In this document: positions 7,380 to 14,047 of the stretch, one piece after another
Numbering within the stretch: the stretch's first letter is position 1
Layout of the letters: the number at the start of each line of letters is the position of its first letter
NCBI GenBank assembly: GCA_022360105.1
Contig: JAKSDL010000873.1
Location: forward strand, 1 to 19,160
Origin: Pseudomonadota bacterium
GTDB lineage: Bacteria > SAR324 > XYD2-FULL-50-16 > JAHJRI01
Length of the DNA: 19,160 bases
Direction of reading: 5' to 3'
The notes under the pieces: model-generated
The model's input: only the letters and a program-made list of their open reading frames with translations
Databases searched by the model: none
What the model was told of the DNA's origin: nothing
Translations under genes and position numbers: made by a program

Positions 7380-9167
7380 TCAATGTTGCCTTTCGATGTC
7401 ACTCACCAGAACCGCTTTATTGTAGGTATCGATAACGTCTTTACGTTTCAGGATGCCTATGATCTTTTGATGATCTTCGGGATCAACAACGGGTATTGTG
7501 CCGATGTCTTTGATTCCGAATTTTTTGATTGCTGTTGTCAGATTATCATGGGGGAATAGTTTGATCAAATCAGTTTCCGCCAGCTCTTTCATCACCACCA
7601 CGTGCTCCAGGCCATCCTCCAGCATGATTTCCCGAATATCCTGGAAAGACACCACACCAGTCATCCTGTTTTTGTAATCCAAAACCGGGTAGTATTGGGT
7701 TTTGCTGAGGGGGAAAAACTCCATAAATTCTGCAAAGCTCATGGTTTCGGGGATAGATTCAAAATCTTTGACCATAACGCTCTTAACCTGAATGGAGTTA
7801 AGAATGTTGGCTTCGACTCCTTTGTGGAGATAGATGCCTTGGCGTGAAAGCTCCATGGAATCCAACGAATCAGGACACAATTTTCTTGCAACCATGACAC
7901 CGATAACAGAAGCAAACATGATGGGAATAATGACCTCGTAATTCCCCGTAATCTCGAACAGCAGAAAGATGGAAGTCATTGGGGAATGTGTGGCAGCTGC
8001 CAGAAATGCCCCCATGGCAACCAGTGCGTAAGAGCCTGGCTGAATGCCAAGACCGGGAAACGCAAGGTCTGCTGCCCAGCCAAACACAGCTCCGATCATT
8101 GCCCCGATAAAAAGCGAGGGAGCAAAAACACCTCCAACGTTACCTGATCCCAAGGTGATAGAGGTCGCAATCATTTTTAGGACGACAAGTAACGCAATAG
8201 CTCCAATGGGTATGGCTGCAGGAGATTTGATTGCATCAAGTATATAGTCATAACCATCGCCCATAACTCCAAAATGCAATATGCCCAGGCAGCCAACTAA
8301 AAAGGCACCGGCAATAGGCTTGACCTGTGAGTGTATTTTTAATTGTTGGAAGGAATCCCCGATAAAAAAGAAAACCTTGATAAAGGCGTATGCCAGAAAA
8401 CCTATAAGTAATCCCAGAACAACATACAATCCGAATTCATAATAGCTGATAAAGTCATAATTTAAGGATCCGAAAGTCGGTGCGGATGTATAAAACGCCC
8501 TGGCGATGGCGGTAGCCAATCCGGATGAGATAACTATCACTCCGAATGTCCGGAGCTGGAACTCTCCCACCATGACTATTTCCTGGGCAAACAGCACCCC
8601 TGCCAAAGGAGCATTAAACTGTGCCGCAATACCGGCGGCAGACCCGCAAGCTACCAGCACCTTCAAACGATGACTGCCCATTTGAAAAAAACGTCCAATT
8701 GATGAACCAACCGCCCCACCAATCTGGGCAATCGGTCCCTCCACCCCCGCTGATCCTCCTGTCCCTATGGTAATAGCAGCAGTGAGCATCTTTACAAAGA
8801 CCTGCCTGGTTCTGATCAACCCTCCCCTGATATGAACGCTGATCAAAAACCTGGGCATACCATATCCATTAATCTCACCCGGGTATTTCAATGAAAAGGG
8901 AATTAGCAGCATCGCCCCGATCATAGGGATGATCGGTAGTAAATAGACTGATATTTGAGATAATTTGGGGTATAGCCACTCAAAAGAGATATAGTGCATC
9001 CCTTCCAACAAGTGCCTGAACAGAACTGAAGCCAGGCCAGCTCCGATTCCGACCAGACAAGCAAGGATAAACTCAATATTGGTTGAGCTCATCCAGGTTT
9101 TCCATTTCAATTTTTCCGATAAAAACTGAAAAGCCGCTACATTTTTTATTCGTGAGATATCAATCAT
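7380..9167 (-). CDS. ClC-family chloride channel/transporter with C-terminal CBS pair
   Basis: This is a 595-aa inner-membrane ClC protein. About 10-12 hydrophobic segments span residues 30-430, and a cytoplasmic CBS pair follows (about 460-520 and 525-582). Ion-pathway motifs are visible: YGMP (102-105) in place of the usual GSGIP, GVEGP (141-145) with the gating Glu143, FNAPLAG (184-190), GGVFAP (345-350) and Tyr410 in GNYEVIIP. Compared with E. coli ClC-ec1 (from memory), the inner proton glutamate (E203) seems to be Ile197, preceded by Glu196, which suggests channel-like rather than H+-coupled behaviour. CBS domains usually bind adenine nucleotides. The gene starts 47 bases after dapF, and the selenoprotein gene follows 22 bases after it. 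The Shine-Dalgarno (AAGGA) is rather far from this ATG; a downstream Met26 is an alternative start. Confidence 0.93.
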   Translation of the reverse strand: MIDISRIKNVAAFQFLSEKLKWKTWMSSTNIEFILACLVGIGAGLASVLFRHLLEGMHYISFEWLYPKLSQISVYLLPIIPMIGAMLLIPFSLKYPGEINGYGMPRFLISVHIRGGLIRTRQVFVKMLTAAITIGTGGSAGVEGPIAQIGGAVGSSIGRFFQMGSHRLKVLVACGSAAGIAAQFNAPLAGVLFAQEIVMVGEFQLRTFGVIVISSGLATAIARAFYTSAPTFGSLNYDFISYYEFGLYVVLGLLIGFLAYAFIKVFFFIGDSFQQLKIHSQVKPIAGAFLVGCLGILHFGVMGDGYDYILDAIKSPAAIPIGAIALLVVLKMIATSITLGSGNVGGVFAPSLFIGAMIGAVFGWAADLAFPGLGIQPGSYALVAMGAFLAAATHSPMTSIFLLFEITGNYEVIIPIMFASVIGVMVARKLCPDSLDSMELSRQGIYLHKGVEANILNSIQVKSVMVKDFESIPETMSFAEFMEFFPLSKTQYYPVLDYKNRMTGVVSFQDIREIMLEDGLEHVVVMKELAETDLIKLFPHDNLTTAIKKFGIKDIGTIPVVDPEDHQKIIGILKRKDVIDTYNKAVLVSDIERQH

Positions 9168-9214
9168 GTTGGTTAATTATCCTTCGCCCTTTGGAAAATC
9201 GGTAAGTTTTTTTA

Positions 9215-10072
9215 TTACTTATGAAGATCGTAATTCCAGACCCCGGAAAACACTTCCCTGGCCGGGCCTTCCATGACAACCTGGTTGCCGGCTCCTTGCC
9301 AGGTCAATTTCAGGTCTCCACCGGTCAAATGATTGGTAATAGTTTCCGTGGTTACGCCATTTAAAATGCCGGCAACACACACTGCCGAAGCTCCGGTTCC
9401 ACAAGCCCATGTTTCACCTGCTCCCCTTTCCCAGGTTCGCTGAATCACTTCTTTGTCAGATACGATTTGCACAAACTCAATATTGATTCTATTTGGAAAA
9501 TAATCCGAATGTTCTATTATCGGTCCCCATTCCTTTACCGGTGTTTCCTCAACATTCTCAACAAATGTGACAAAATGGGGATTCCCCATGGAAACCAGCG
9601 TTCCTTTCAATTCCAGCGCTCCAAAGGAAAATGCCTGATCGACAATCTGCTTTCCATCCAATGTGCTGGGGATTAAACGCGCATCCAGCTCCGGTTCCCC
9701 CATTAGTACTGTGACAGTATCGACTTTGTTATTCTGATCAACATTTAAATCCAGGGTTTTGATACCGGCTCCGGTTTCTACAGAGATTTGCTTTGACTGT
9801 ACAAGATTTCTTTCAAAAGCGTATTTACCGACGCAACGAATGGCGTTGCCACACATTTCCGATTCTGAGCCGTCCGAATTAAACATGATCATTCTCAAAT
9901 CGGCGTTGTCGCTGGGAGCAATCAATACCAGCCCGTCGGAACCAATTCCAAAATGGCGATGACTGATAATTTTTGCCAACTCACCCGGGTGTTTCACATT
10001 CTCTTCAAATAGATTTACATAAATGTAATCGTTGCCCGCACCTTCCATTTTGGTGAAATTGAGAATATTCAT
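9215..10072 (-). CDS. dapF: Diaminopimelate epimerase
   Basis: DapF converts LL- to meso-diaminopimelate for lysine and peptidoglycan synthesis. It is a PLP-independent racemase using two cysteines, seen here as Cys74 in SEMCGNAIRC and Cys224 in WACGTGASA. The N-terminus MNILNFTKMEGAGNDYIYV is the family hallmark. For that reason I start at 10072, giving 285 aa, instead of the in-frame codon at 10141, which would add 23 unrelated residues. Other family motifs are FGIGSDGLVL (41-50), FNSDGSE (64-70) and MGNPHFV (162-168). The Shine-Dalgarno before this start is weak. It is the first gene of the dapF-ClC-selenoprotein run. Confidence 0.96.
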   Translation of the reverse strand: MNILNFTKMEGAGNDYIYVNLFEENVKHPGELAKIISHRHFGIGSDGLVLIAPSDNADLRMIMFNSDGSESEMCGNAIRCVGKYAFERNLVQSKQISVETGAGIKTLDLNVDQNNKVDTVTVLMGEPELDARLIPSTLDGKQIVDQAFSFGALELKGTLVSMGNPHFVTFVENVEETPVKEWGPIIEHSDYFPNRINIEFVQIVSDKEVIQRTWERGAGETWACGTGASAVCVAGILNGVTTETITNHLTGGDLKLTWQGAGNQVVMEGPAREVFSGVWNYDLHK

Positions 10073-10179
10073 ACTATTACCGACTTTAAGAATTTGAAAT
10101 AATGCTTTAGTCTGAATAAAAACCGATTTACCCCAAACCAATAAAACCTTTAAAAGCAGCTAGGTGCATCAAAGTTTAG

Positions 10180-10250
10180 TGCTTTCAACGATCAGCTCTC
10201 AGCCAGTTATGGCTTGTATTTGCAATGCCTTAAACTGAACGCTGAAAGCT
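10180..10250. repeat. Imperfect inverted repeat of GCTGAAAGCT-type units
   Basis: The left arm at 10180-10197 (TGCTTTCAACGATCAGCT) and right arm at 10233-10250 (AACTGAACGCTGAAAGCT) are complementary at 14 of 18 positions with a 35-base spacer. The right arm resembles degenerate AGCTGAACGCTGAAAGCT repeats that I recall from many unrelated bacterial genomes; that resemblance is from memory. Confidence 0.45.
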
Positions 10251-10282
10251 GGCGTCTGACAGCACGTTAATTTTCAAGCTGA

Positions 10283-10308
10283 ATCCGGTATCTGGCACCA
10301 GGCCGGAT
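10283..10308. other. Nested hairpin
   Basis: An outer stem ATCCGG/CCGGAT (10283-10288, 10303-10308) encloses an inner CTGG/CCAG stem with a two-base loop (10292-10301). No T-run follows on either strand, so it is not an obvious terminator. It lies upstream of both divergent genes. Confidence 0.4.
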
Positions 10309-10440
10309 AAAGGTTTAACGATTTTCCGTTCAGACACTAAATAAAACCATTTCGATTCAAATGGTTACCCGGTTATTTATGTTAATCGTTTCAACTCGTT
10401 GAATATCCCTTCATAGTAGAAGAAAAAAAACAAATAAACA

Positions 10441-11250
10441 ATGTCACGATCGCCAGAATCATCTTATTCAATCGACATAACTGTAGTCGGTTTCCTGTTC
10501 ACCTCAGTTGTGTTTCTCATCCTTTTGTTCCCGGTTGAAGTCAGTGGCTACAGTTTTAAGAGCCAGCTGACTGACAGAACTGCCAAGAGGTTTCATCACT
10601 GGAATACTAAAAAGAAGGAAATAACCGGGTATACGACCCTTGAATACTCAGTTAATCATGAGACCGGAGAGTTGTTGGAGAAATCCAGAAACCTGGATAA
10701 AGATCTTGAAACTTACACTGAGAAAACGTTGTGGTTTGATGAGAAAAGTGGGGAATTGATTAAATATCAAGAGGAGGATTTTAGGACCAATTTAAAAACA
10801 CTTAATATCTATAAAAGGAACAAAATTTTAACCCAGGTCTGGGAAAAGGGCAAAAAAAGGGAATTTAAAATCAAAATAACTCCCGATCTGGTGCCCTTTG
10901 AGGTACTTTCTTTTTACCTTCAATCCCAGATAAATGAACTGGTTAAAAAGAAAACGATCCGTTTTACCTTATATCTACCGGTTGTTGCAGTTGAACTGAC
11001 AAACAAAGGACTACCTTTATCGCTCAGCCAGTTGAGCATGAAAGCGTCAGTAAAAAAGAAAAAAACCAGGGAGACATTATTTGGTAAACGTGAAGTTATT
11101 ACTGTGCGAGTTGAACCGACCTCATTTTTTATTCAAGCATTGCTGGGAGAGAAAAAATCCAAATTCGATTTTTATTTTATGAATCAACAGCCATATACAC
11201 TGGTTCAGTTTAAAGAAGGAGATACTCACACAAAAATGATTGAACCGTAA
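10441..11250 (+). CDS. Unrecognised exported or membrane-anchored protein
   Basis: I do not recognise this 269-aa protein. Residues 12-35 form one strongly hydrophobic segment preceded by a short, weakly charged N-terminus. This is either a signal peptide, with possible cleavage near residue 36, or a membrane anchor. The remaining 230 residues look beta-rich and very basic, with many Lys clusters (KKKTIRF, KKKKTRE), and have no cysteine. The alternating strand pattern and closing FDFYFMNQQPYTLVQFKEG recall periplasmic DUF3108-like or LolA-like beta proteins, but this is a weak impression. It is transcribed away from dapF and converges with aat, 13 bases apart. The start codon has no visible Shine-Dalgarno, so the true start is uncertain. 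Confidence 0.75.
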   Translation: MSRSPESSYSIDITVVGFLFTSVVFLILLFPVEVSGYSFKSQLTDRTAKRFHHWNTKKKEITGYTTLEYSVNHETGELLEKSRNLDKDLETYTEKTLWFDEKSGELIKYQEEDFRTNLKTLNIYKRNKILTQVWEKGKKREFKIKITPDLVPFEVLSFYLQSQINELVKKKTIRFTLYLPVVAVELTNKGLPLSLSQLSMKASVKKKKTRETLFGKREVITVRVEPTSFFIQALLGEKKSKFDFYFMNQQPYTLVQFKEGDTHTKMIEP

Positions 11251-11263
11251 CAGCCTGGAATCT

Positions 11264-11941
11264 TCAGTGCCAAGCTCCCCGACGGGTGTCAAAATAAAGA
11301 GCACTATTTAACCGATCCAAAAAGTCATTTCGTGAAATTTCCCGGGCTCCCATACGCACCAGGTGTTGTGTGGTGACCTGGCAATCGATGAAATCAAATT
11401 GCCAGTCGGCTAATTTCCTGGACAAAGCGGCCAATGCTACCTTTGATGCATCTGAACAGGTACTGAACATTGACTCTCCAAAAAAAGCCTTGCCCAAAGA
11501 CACCCCATAGAGACCACCCACTAATTTTCCGTCCAGATACGTTTCCACTGAATGGGCAAACCCTTTGAGGTGCAACAAAGAGTAGGCTTCTATCATTTCC
11601 TCGGTAATCCAGGTACCTGCCTGATCCGGACGCTTCATCTCGCTGCAGTGTTGGATAACGGAACGAAAATCGGTATCAAATGTTACTGTGAACTTGCCGT
11701 TTTTTATTGTTCTTTGCAGACTTTTGGAGATATGAACATCTTCGGGCTGTACTATCAATCGTGGATCTGGTGACCACCAAAGGATAGGCTGGTCGTCGGA
11801 ATACCAGGGAAAGATGCCCATGCTGTAGGCCAGTAACAATCGTTCGGGAGAAAGATCGCCTCCCACGGCTAACAAACCCTCCGGGTCAGCAAATGCCGGA
11901 TCAGGGAAAATCAGTTCGGTACCCAGTCTGTAAATAGGCAT
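11264..11941 (-). CDS. aat: Leucyl/phenylalanyl-tRNA--protein transferase
   Basis: Aat adds Leu or Phe from aminoacyl-tRNA to proteins with N-terminal Arg or Lys, marking them for ClpS/ClpAP degradation (bacterial N-degron pathway). Diagnostic motifs are FPDP (12-15), EGLLAVGGDLSPERLLLAY (21-39), GIFPWYSDDQPILWWSPDPR (42-61), ETYLDGKLVGGLYG (133-146) and KAFFGESMFS (151-160), ending in FIDCQ and the C-terminal GAREISRNDF motif. At 225 aa it is the normal single-domain length. No clear Shine-Dalgarno precedes the ATG, but the family N-terminus supports it. Neither clpA nor clpS is adjacent. Confidence 0.95.
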   Translation of the reverse strand: MPIYRLGTELIFPDPAFADPEGLLAVGGDLSPERLLLAYSMGIFPWYSDDQPILWWSPDPRLIVQPEDVHISKSLQRTIKNGKFTVTFDTDFRSVIQHCSEMKRPDQAGTWITEEMIEAYSLLHLKGFAHSVETYLDGKLVGGLYGVSLGKAFFGESMFSTCSDASKVALAALSRKLADWQFDFIDCQVTTQHLVRMGAREISRNDFLDRLNSALYFDTRRGAWH

Positions 11942-12066
11942 AACGTGAAATGTACTGGCTCAATAAACTATAATTTCCGGAAAAATGACCAATCAGAGAT
12001 GATTTACAATTATTCACCAATCAAGATAATTAGTGCAAGGTAGTGGGACAATGATCGGAAAAGTAA

Positions 12067-12098
12067 CCGAAACCCTCCATGGTTTCGGCTTCTTTTTT
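12067..12098. terminator. Terminator-like hairpin downstream of flagellin 1
   Basis: An 8-bp stem CCGAAACC/GGTTTCGG with a six-base loop is followed by CTTCTTTTTT on the plus strand and TTACTTTT on the minus strand. Because the preceding genes on both sides run on the minus strand, it most likely ends the flagellin 1 transcript before aat. Confidence 0.6.
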
Positions 12099-12131
12099 CA
12101 AAGGAAGAATTTTGTATGAGGTTTTGAGCTG

Positions 12132-12158
12132 TATTCCCCTGGTCAGACCAGGGGAATA
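12132..12158 (-). terminator. Perfect 12-bp hairpin just after flagellin 1 stop
   Basis: TATTCCCCTGGT and its exact complement are separated by CAG, starting 5 bases beyond the flagellin 1 stop. It lacks an adjacent T-run, so it may protect the mRNA 3' end, with the hairpin at 12067-12088 acting as the real terminator. Confidence 0.6.
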
Positions 12159-12163
12159 TTGTT

Positions 12164-13690
12164 CTAGCCGATCAGTTGCAGCACGTTTGCCGGCAACTGA
12201 TTGGACTGAGCCAGCATGGCGGTCGCAGATTCCGTCATAATCTGGTTCCTTGTAAACTCGGCCATCTCTCTTGCCATATCCACATCGCGAATGATGGATT
12301 CTGAAGAGATCAGGTTTTCGTTTGCAATTCTCAAGTTAGACAGATTCGCTTCCAGGGTATTCTTTTGGAATGCCCCCAGTTCACCACGAAGTGCCGTGAT
12401 ATCATTGATCGCCTGATCGACGATCTTCAGTGTATCCTGTGCTCCGTTATAGGTGCGGACATCCACATCAGCCAGACTGTCAAATCCCGACTGGTTGGCG
12501 ATTCCCCTGGCGAGACTTTCAGAACCCACGCTTTCAACCGAGATTCCGACGGTTTGGCCCTGGTTGGCTCCAACCTGGAACTTCATTGAATTCTGTGCCA
12601 CAAAGACTCGTCCCACTGAAGTGCCTTCTTCAGTTATTTCAGGCCTTTGTGCCGGCTCTGCTTCATCACCTTCCACCTCGATATCTGCAACTTCACAGGC
12701 AGGTGGAATTTCAACACCTTTACCTTCGCCATAGTAGCGAATACTTAAACCATCAACACATTTGGCTCCTTTTACTCCTGTAAGGATCTGACCTTTGCCG
12801 ATGGCAGATTCACCGTTGATGGTACCTTTGACATTTTGTCCTTGATTGGAAATCTGAATCTCTCCTGCATTCTCACTCAGTACCCCAGCGGTGCTGCTTG
12901 AGACTTGAAAAGAGGGATCAGAACCGAATTGGCGGTGTTTGATTTCAATAATGCCGCCCTCATTCAGCTTAATGTCCAGGTCCAATCCCTTGCGTTCCAT
13001 TTCGGATCGCAAGTTTTGAACGGCTGTTTCTGCTGTATCATCAGCATTTGAGGTATAAGATGCCATTTTCCCATTTTCGATCACGGTCAGGGTTTCACCG
13101 GCTGATACGATCTCCTGGGTTAAAACGGTTGTACCTGAAATATTGGCTTTTGAGGCTGCCTGGGTGATCTTCACGTCAAATCCATTTTCCCGTGAGTCAC
13201 CCGTGGCCAGCGTTGCGCCAACAAATTCAAGGTCATTTCCTGTTGTAGTCCCTGATGCACCTCTTGAACCATCAAGGATCTTCCTGTTTCCAAACTGGGC
13301 CTGACTGGCAATTCTATCGATGGTGGCAATAGCATTATCGATTTCCTGCTGATCAGCTTCCAGCATGACCTGGTCATTCACACCTTCGTTAGAGGCATGG
13401 ATGGCCAGTTGTCGAATACCAACAAGCAAATTGTTGATCTCCGAAATGTTTGCTTCGGCAGTTTGAATCATGGAAACTGCTGTTTCCGAGTTATCAATTG
13501 CCTGGTTTAAACCAGCAATTTGTGCTCTCATTTGCTCCGAAATCACAAGCTTGGCAGGACCTTCAGCGGCCCTGTTGACAGCTAATCCAGAGGATAACCG
13601 CTCCAGGGTCTTCGCCATGCGAGCCTGGTTGGTTGCAAGATTTCGGTGAGAGTTTAAGGCACTGGTATTGTGATTGATCCGTAAACTCAT
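12164..13690 (-). CDS. fliC: Flagellin 1
   Basis: This is a 508-aa filament subunit secreted by the flagellar type III system, with no signal peptide. The N-terminal D0/D1 region has LRINHNTSALNSHRNL (3-18), LERLSSGLAVNRAAEGPA (29-46) and SETAVSMIQTAE (68-79). The C-terminal D1/D0 region has GELGAFQKNTLEANLSNLRIANENLISSESIIRDVDMA (436-473) and [16 protein letters not shown] (480-495). The 160-410 insert is a variable outer domain beginning with the LATGDSRENGFDVKIT motif shared by its neighbours. It holds two cysteines, Cys311 and Cys332, which is unusual for flagellin. The ATG follows a strong AGGAGGT located in a hairpin loop that looks like a CsrA site. It is the last gene of the array and most similar to flagellin 3. 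Confidence 0.96.
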   Translation of the reverse strand: MSLRINHNTSALNSHRNLATNQARMAKTLERLSSGLAVNRAAEGPAKLVISEQMRAQIAGLNQAIDNSETAVSMIQTAEANISEINNLLVGIRQLAIHASNEGVNDQVMLEADQQEIDNAIATIDRIASQAQFGNRKILDGSRGASGTTTGNDLEFVGATLATGDSRENGFDVKITQAASKANISGTTVLTQEIVSAGETLTVIENGKMASYTSNADDTAETAVQNLRSEMERKGLDLDIKLNEGGIIEIKHRQFGSDPSFQVSSSTAGVLSENAGEIQISNQGQNVKGTINGESAIGKGQILTGVKGAKCVDGLSIRYYGEGKGVEIPPACEVADIEVEGDEAEPAQRPEITEEGTSVGRVFVAQNSMKFQVGANQGQTVGISVESVGSESLARGIANQSGFDSLADVDVRTYNGAQDTLKIVDQAINDITALRGELGAFQKNTLEANLSNLRIANENLISSESIIRDVDMAREMAEFTRNQIMTESATAMLAQSNQLPANVLQLIG

Positions 13691-13712
13691 AATCTACCTC
13701 CTTGTAGGGATT
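13691..13712 (-). promoter_or_regulatory. Shine-Dalgarno hairpin of flagellin 1, CsrA-like site
   Basis: Directly before the AUG the mRNA can pair CUAC with GUAG around loop AAGGAG, extended by AAU/AUU across a CC bulge. The sequence CUACAAGGAGGU matches the CsrA SELEX consensus RUACARGGAUGU at 10 of 12 positions, with GGA in a six-base loop. Bound CsrA would block ribosome access. Confidence 0.6.
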
Positions 13713-13736
13713 ACTTTGAGTTTTTTCACGCCCACA

Positions 13737-13752
13737 CCTGCATCCTTGCAGG
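13737..13752 (-). promoter_or_regulatory. Upstream CsrA-like hairpin in flagellin 1 leader
   Basis: CCUGCA and UGCAGG form a 6-bp stem presenting AGGA as a tetraloop. The context CUGCAAGGAUGC matches the CsrA consensus at 9 of 12 positions. It lies 44 bases (GGA to GGA) upstream of the site on the Shine-Dalgarno, giving the two-site layout known from flagellin mRNA control in Bacillus. Confidence 0.55.
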
Positions 13753-13770
13753 ATTTAGACGGTTGTGTTG

Positions 13771-13789
13771 TTGAATCGGAACGATTCAA
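13771..13789. promoter_or_regulatory. Perfect palindrome, operator-like
   Basis: TTGAATCG and CGATTCAA are separated by three bases, about 80 bases before the flagellin 1 ATG. It could be an operator for a dimeric regulator or an mRNA hairpin. No T-run follows on either strand. Confidence 0.4.
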
Positions 13790-13967
13790 TTTTGTTACCC
13801 TGAGTAGATTATATCAAATGAATAACAGGGAATTCGGCCCTATTACTGTCGGTTGTTCCAGTGCACACCTGTCGTTCCGACAGCACACACCACCCTATAA
13901 GGTTCGATTCATACTCGCTCCAAATTTGGTTGACTGTTCCTCATCCCTGTTGATCAGGCGATTAAGA

Positions 13968-13986
13968 CCGAAAAGCACGTTTTCGG
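13968..13986 (-). terminator. Terminator-like hairpin after flagellin 2
   Basis: A 7-bp stem CCGAAAA/TTTTCGG with a five-base loop lies about 60 bases beyond the flagellin 2 stop and is followed on the minus strand by TCTTAAT. The T-rich 3' arm makes a weak intrinsic terminator plausible. It shares its CCGAA/TTCGG base with the hairpins after flagellins 1 and 3. Confidence 0.4.
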
Positions 13987-14047
13987 CAATCACCCGTTCA
14001 AATGAGATATTCTTAATCAAAATATTGAATGGATTACCAATTTATGA

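Larger units (their letters stand above)
10073..10440. other. Intergenic region between divergent dapF and unknown gene, with inverted repeats
   Basis: No ORF is credible here. Two structures are visible. One is an imperfect 18-base inverted repeat (10180-10197 against 10233-10250, 14 of 18 complementary) made of GCTTTCA/TGAAAGC-type units. The other is a compact nested hairpin at 10283-10308. Promoters for both flanking genes should lie here, but none is clear. The ATG at 10441 has no recognisable Shine-Dalgarno. Confidence 0.5.
13691..14047. other. Long leader/intergenic region between flagellins 2 and 1
   Basis: These 357 bases hold, on the minus strand, a terminator-like hairpin (13968-13986), a CTGTCG/CGACAG hairpin (13869-13883), a TTGAATCG palindrome (13771-13789) and two CsrA-like hairpins near the flagellin 1 start. 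No clear sigma-28 or sigma-54 promoter was found. A 41-codon TTG-initiated minus ORF (13895-14020) is open but weakly supported. Confidence 0.5.

Noticed and set aside
7151..7435. Plus-strand 94-codon frame over the selenoprotein region
   Set aside because: It is antisense to the selenoprotein gene and to the end of the ClC gene. The minus-strand reading matches a known family, while this one has no recognisable features.
10441..11250. Calling the unknown protein DUF3108 or a LolA homologue
   Set aside because: Only a vague strand pattern supports this; no diagnostic motif can be seen by eye.
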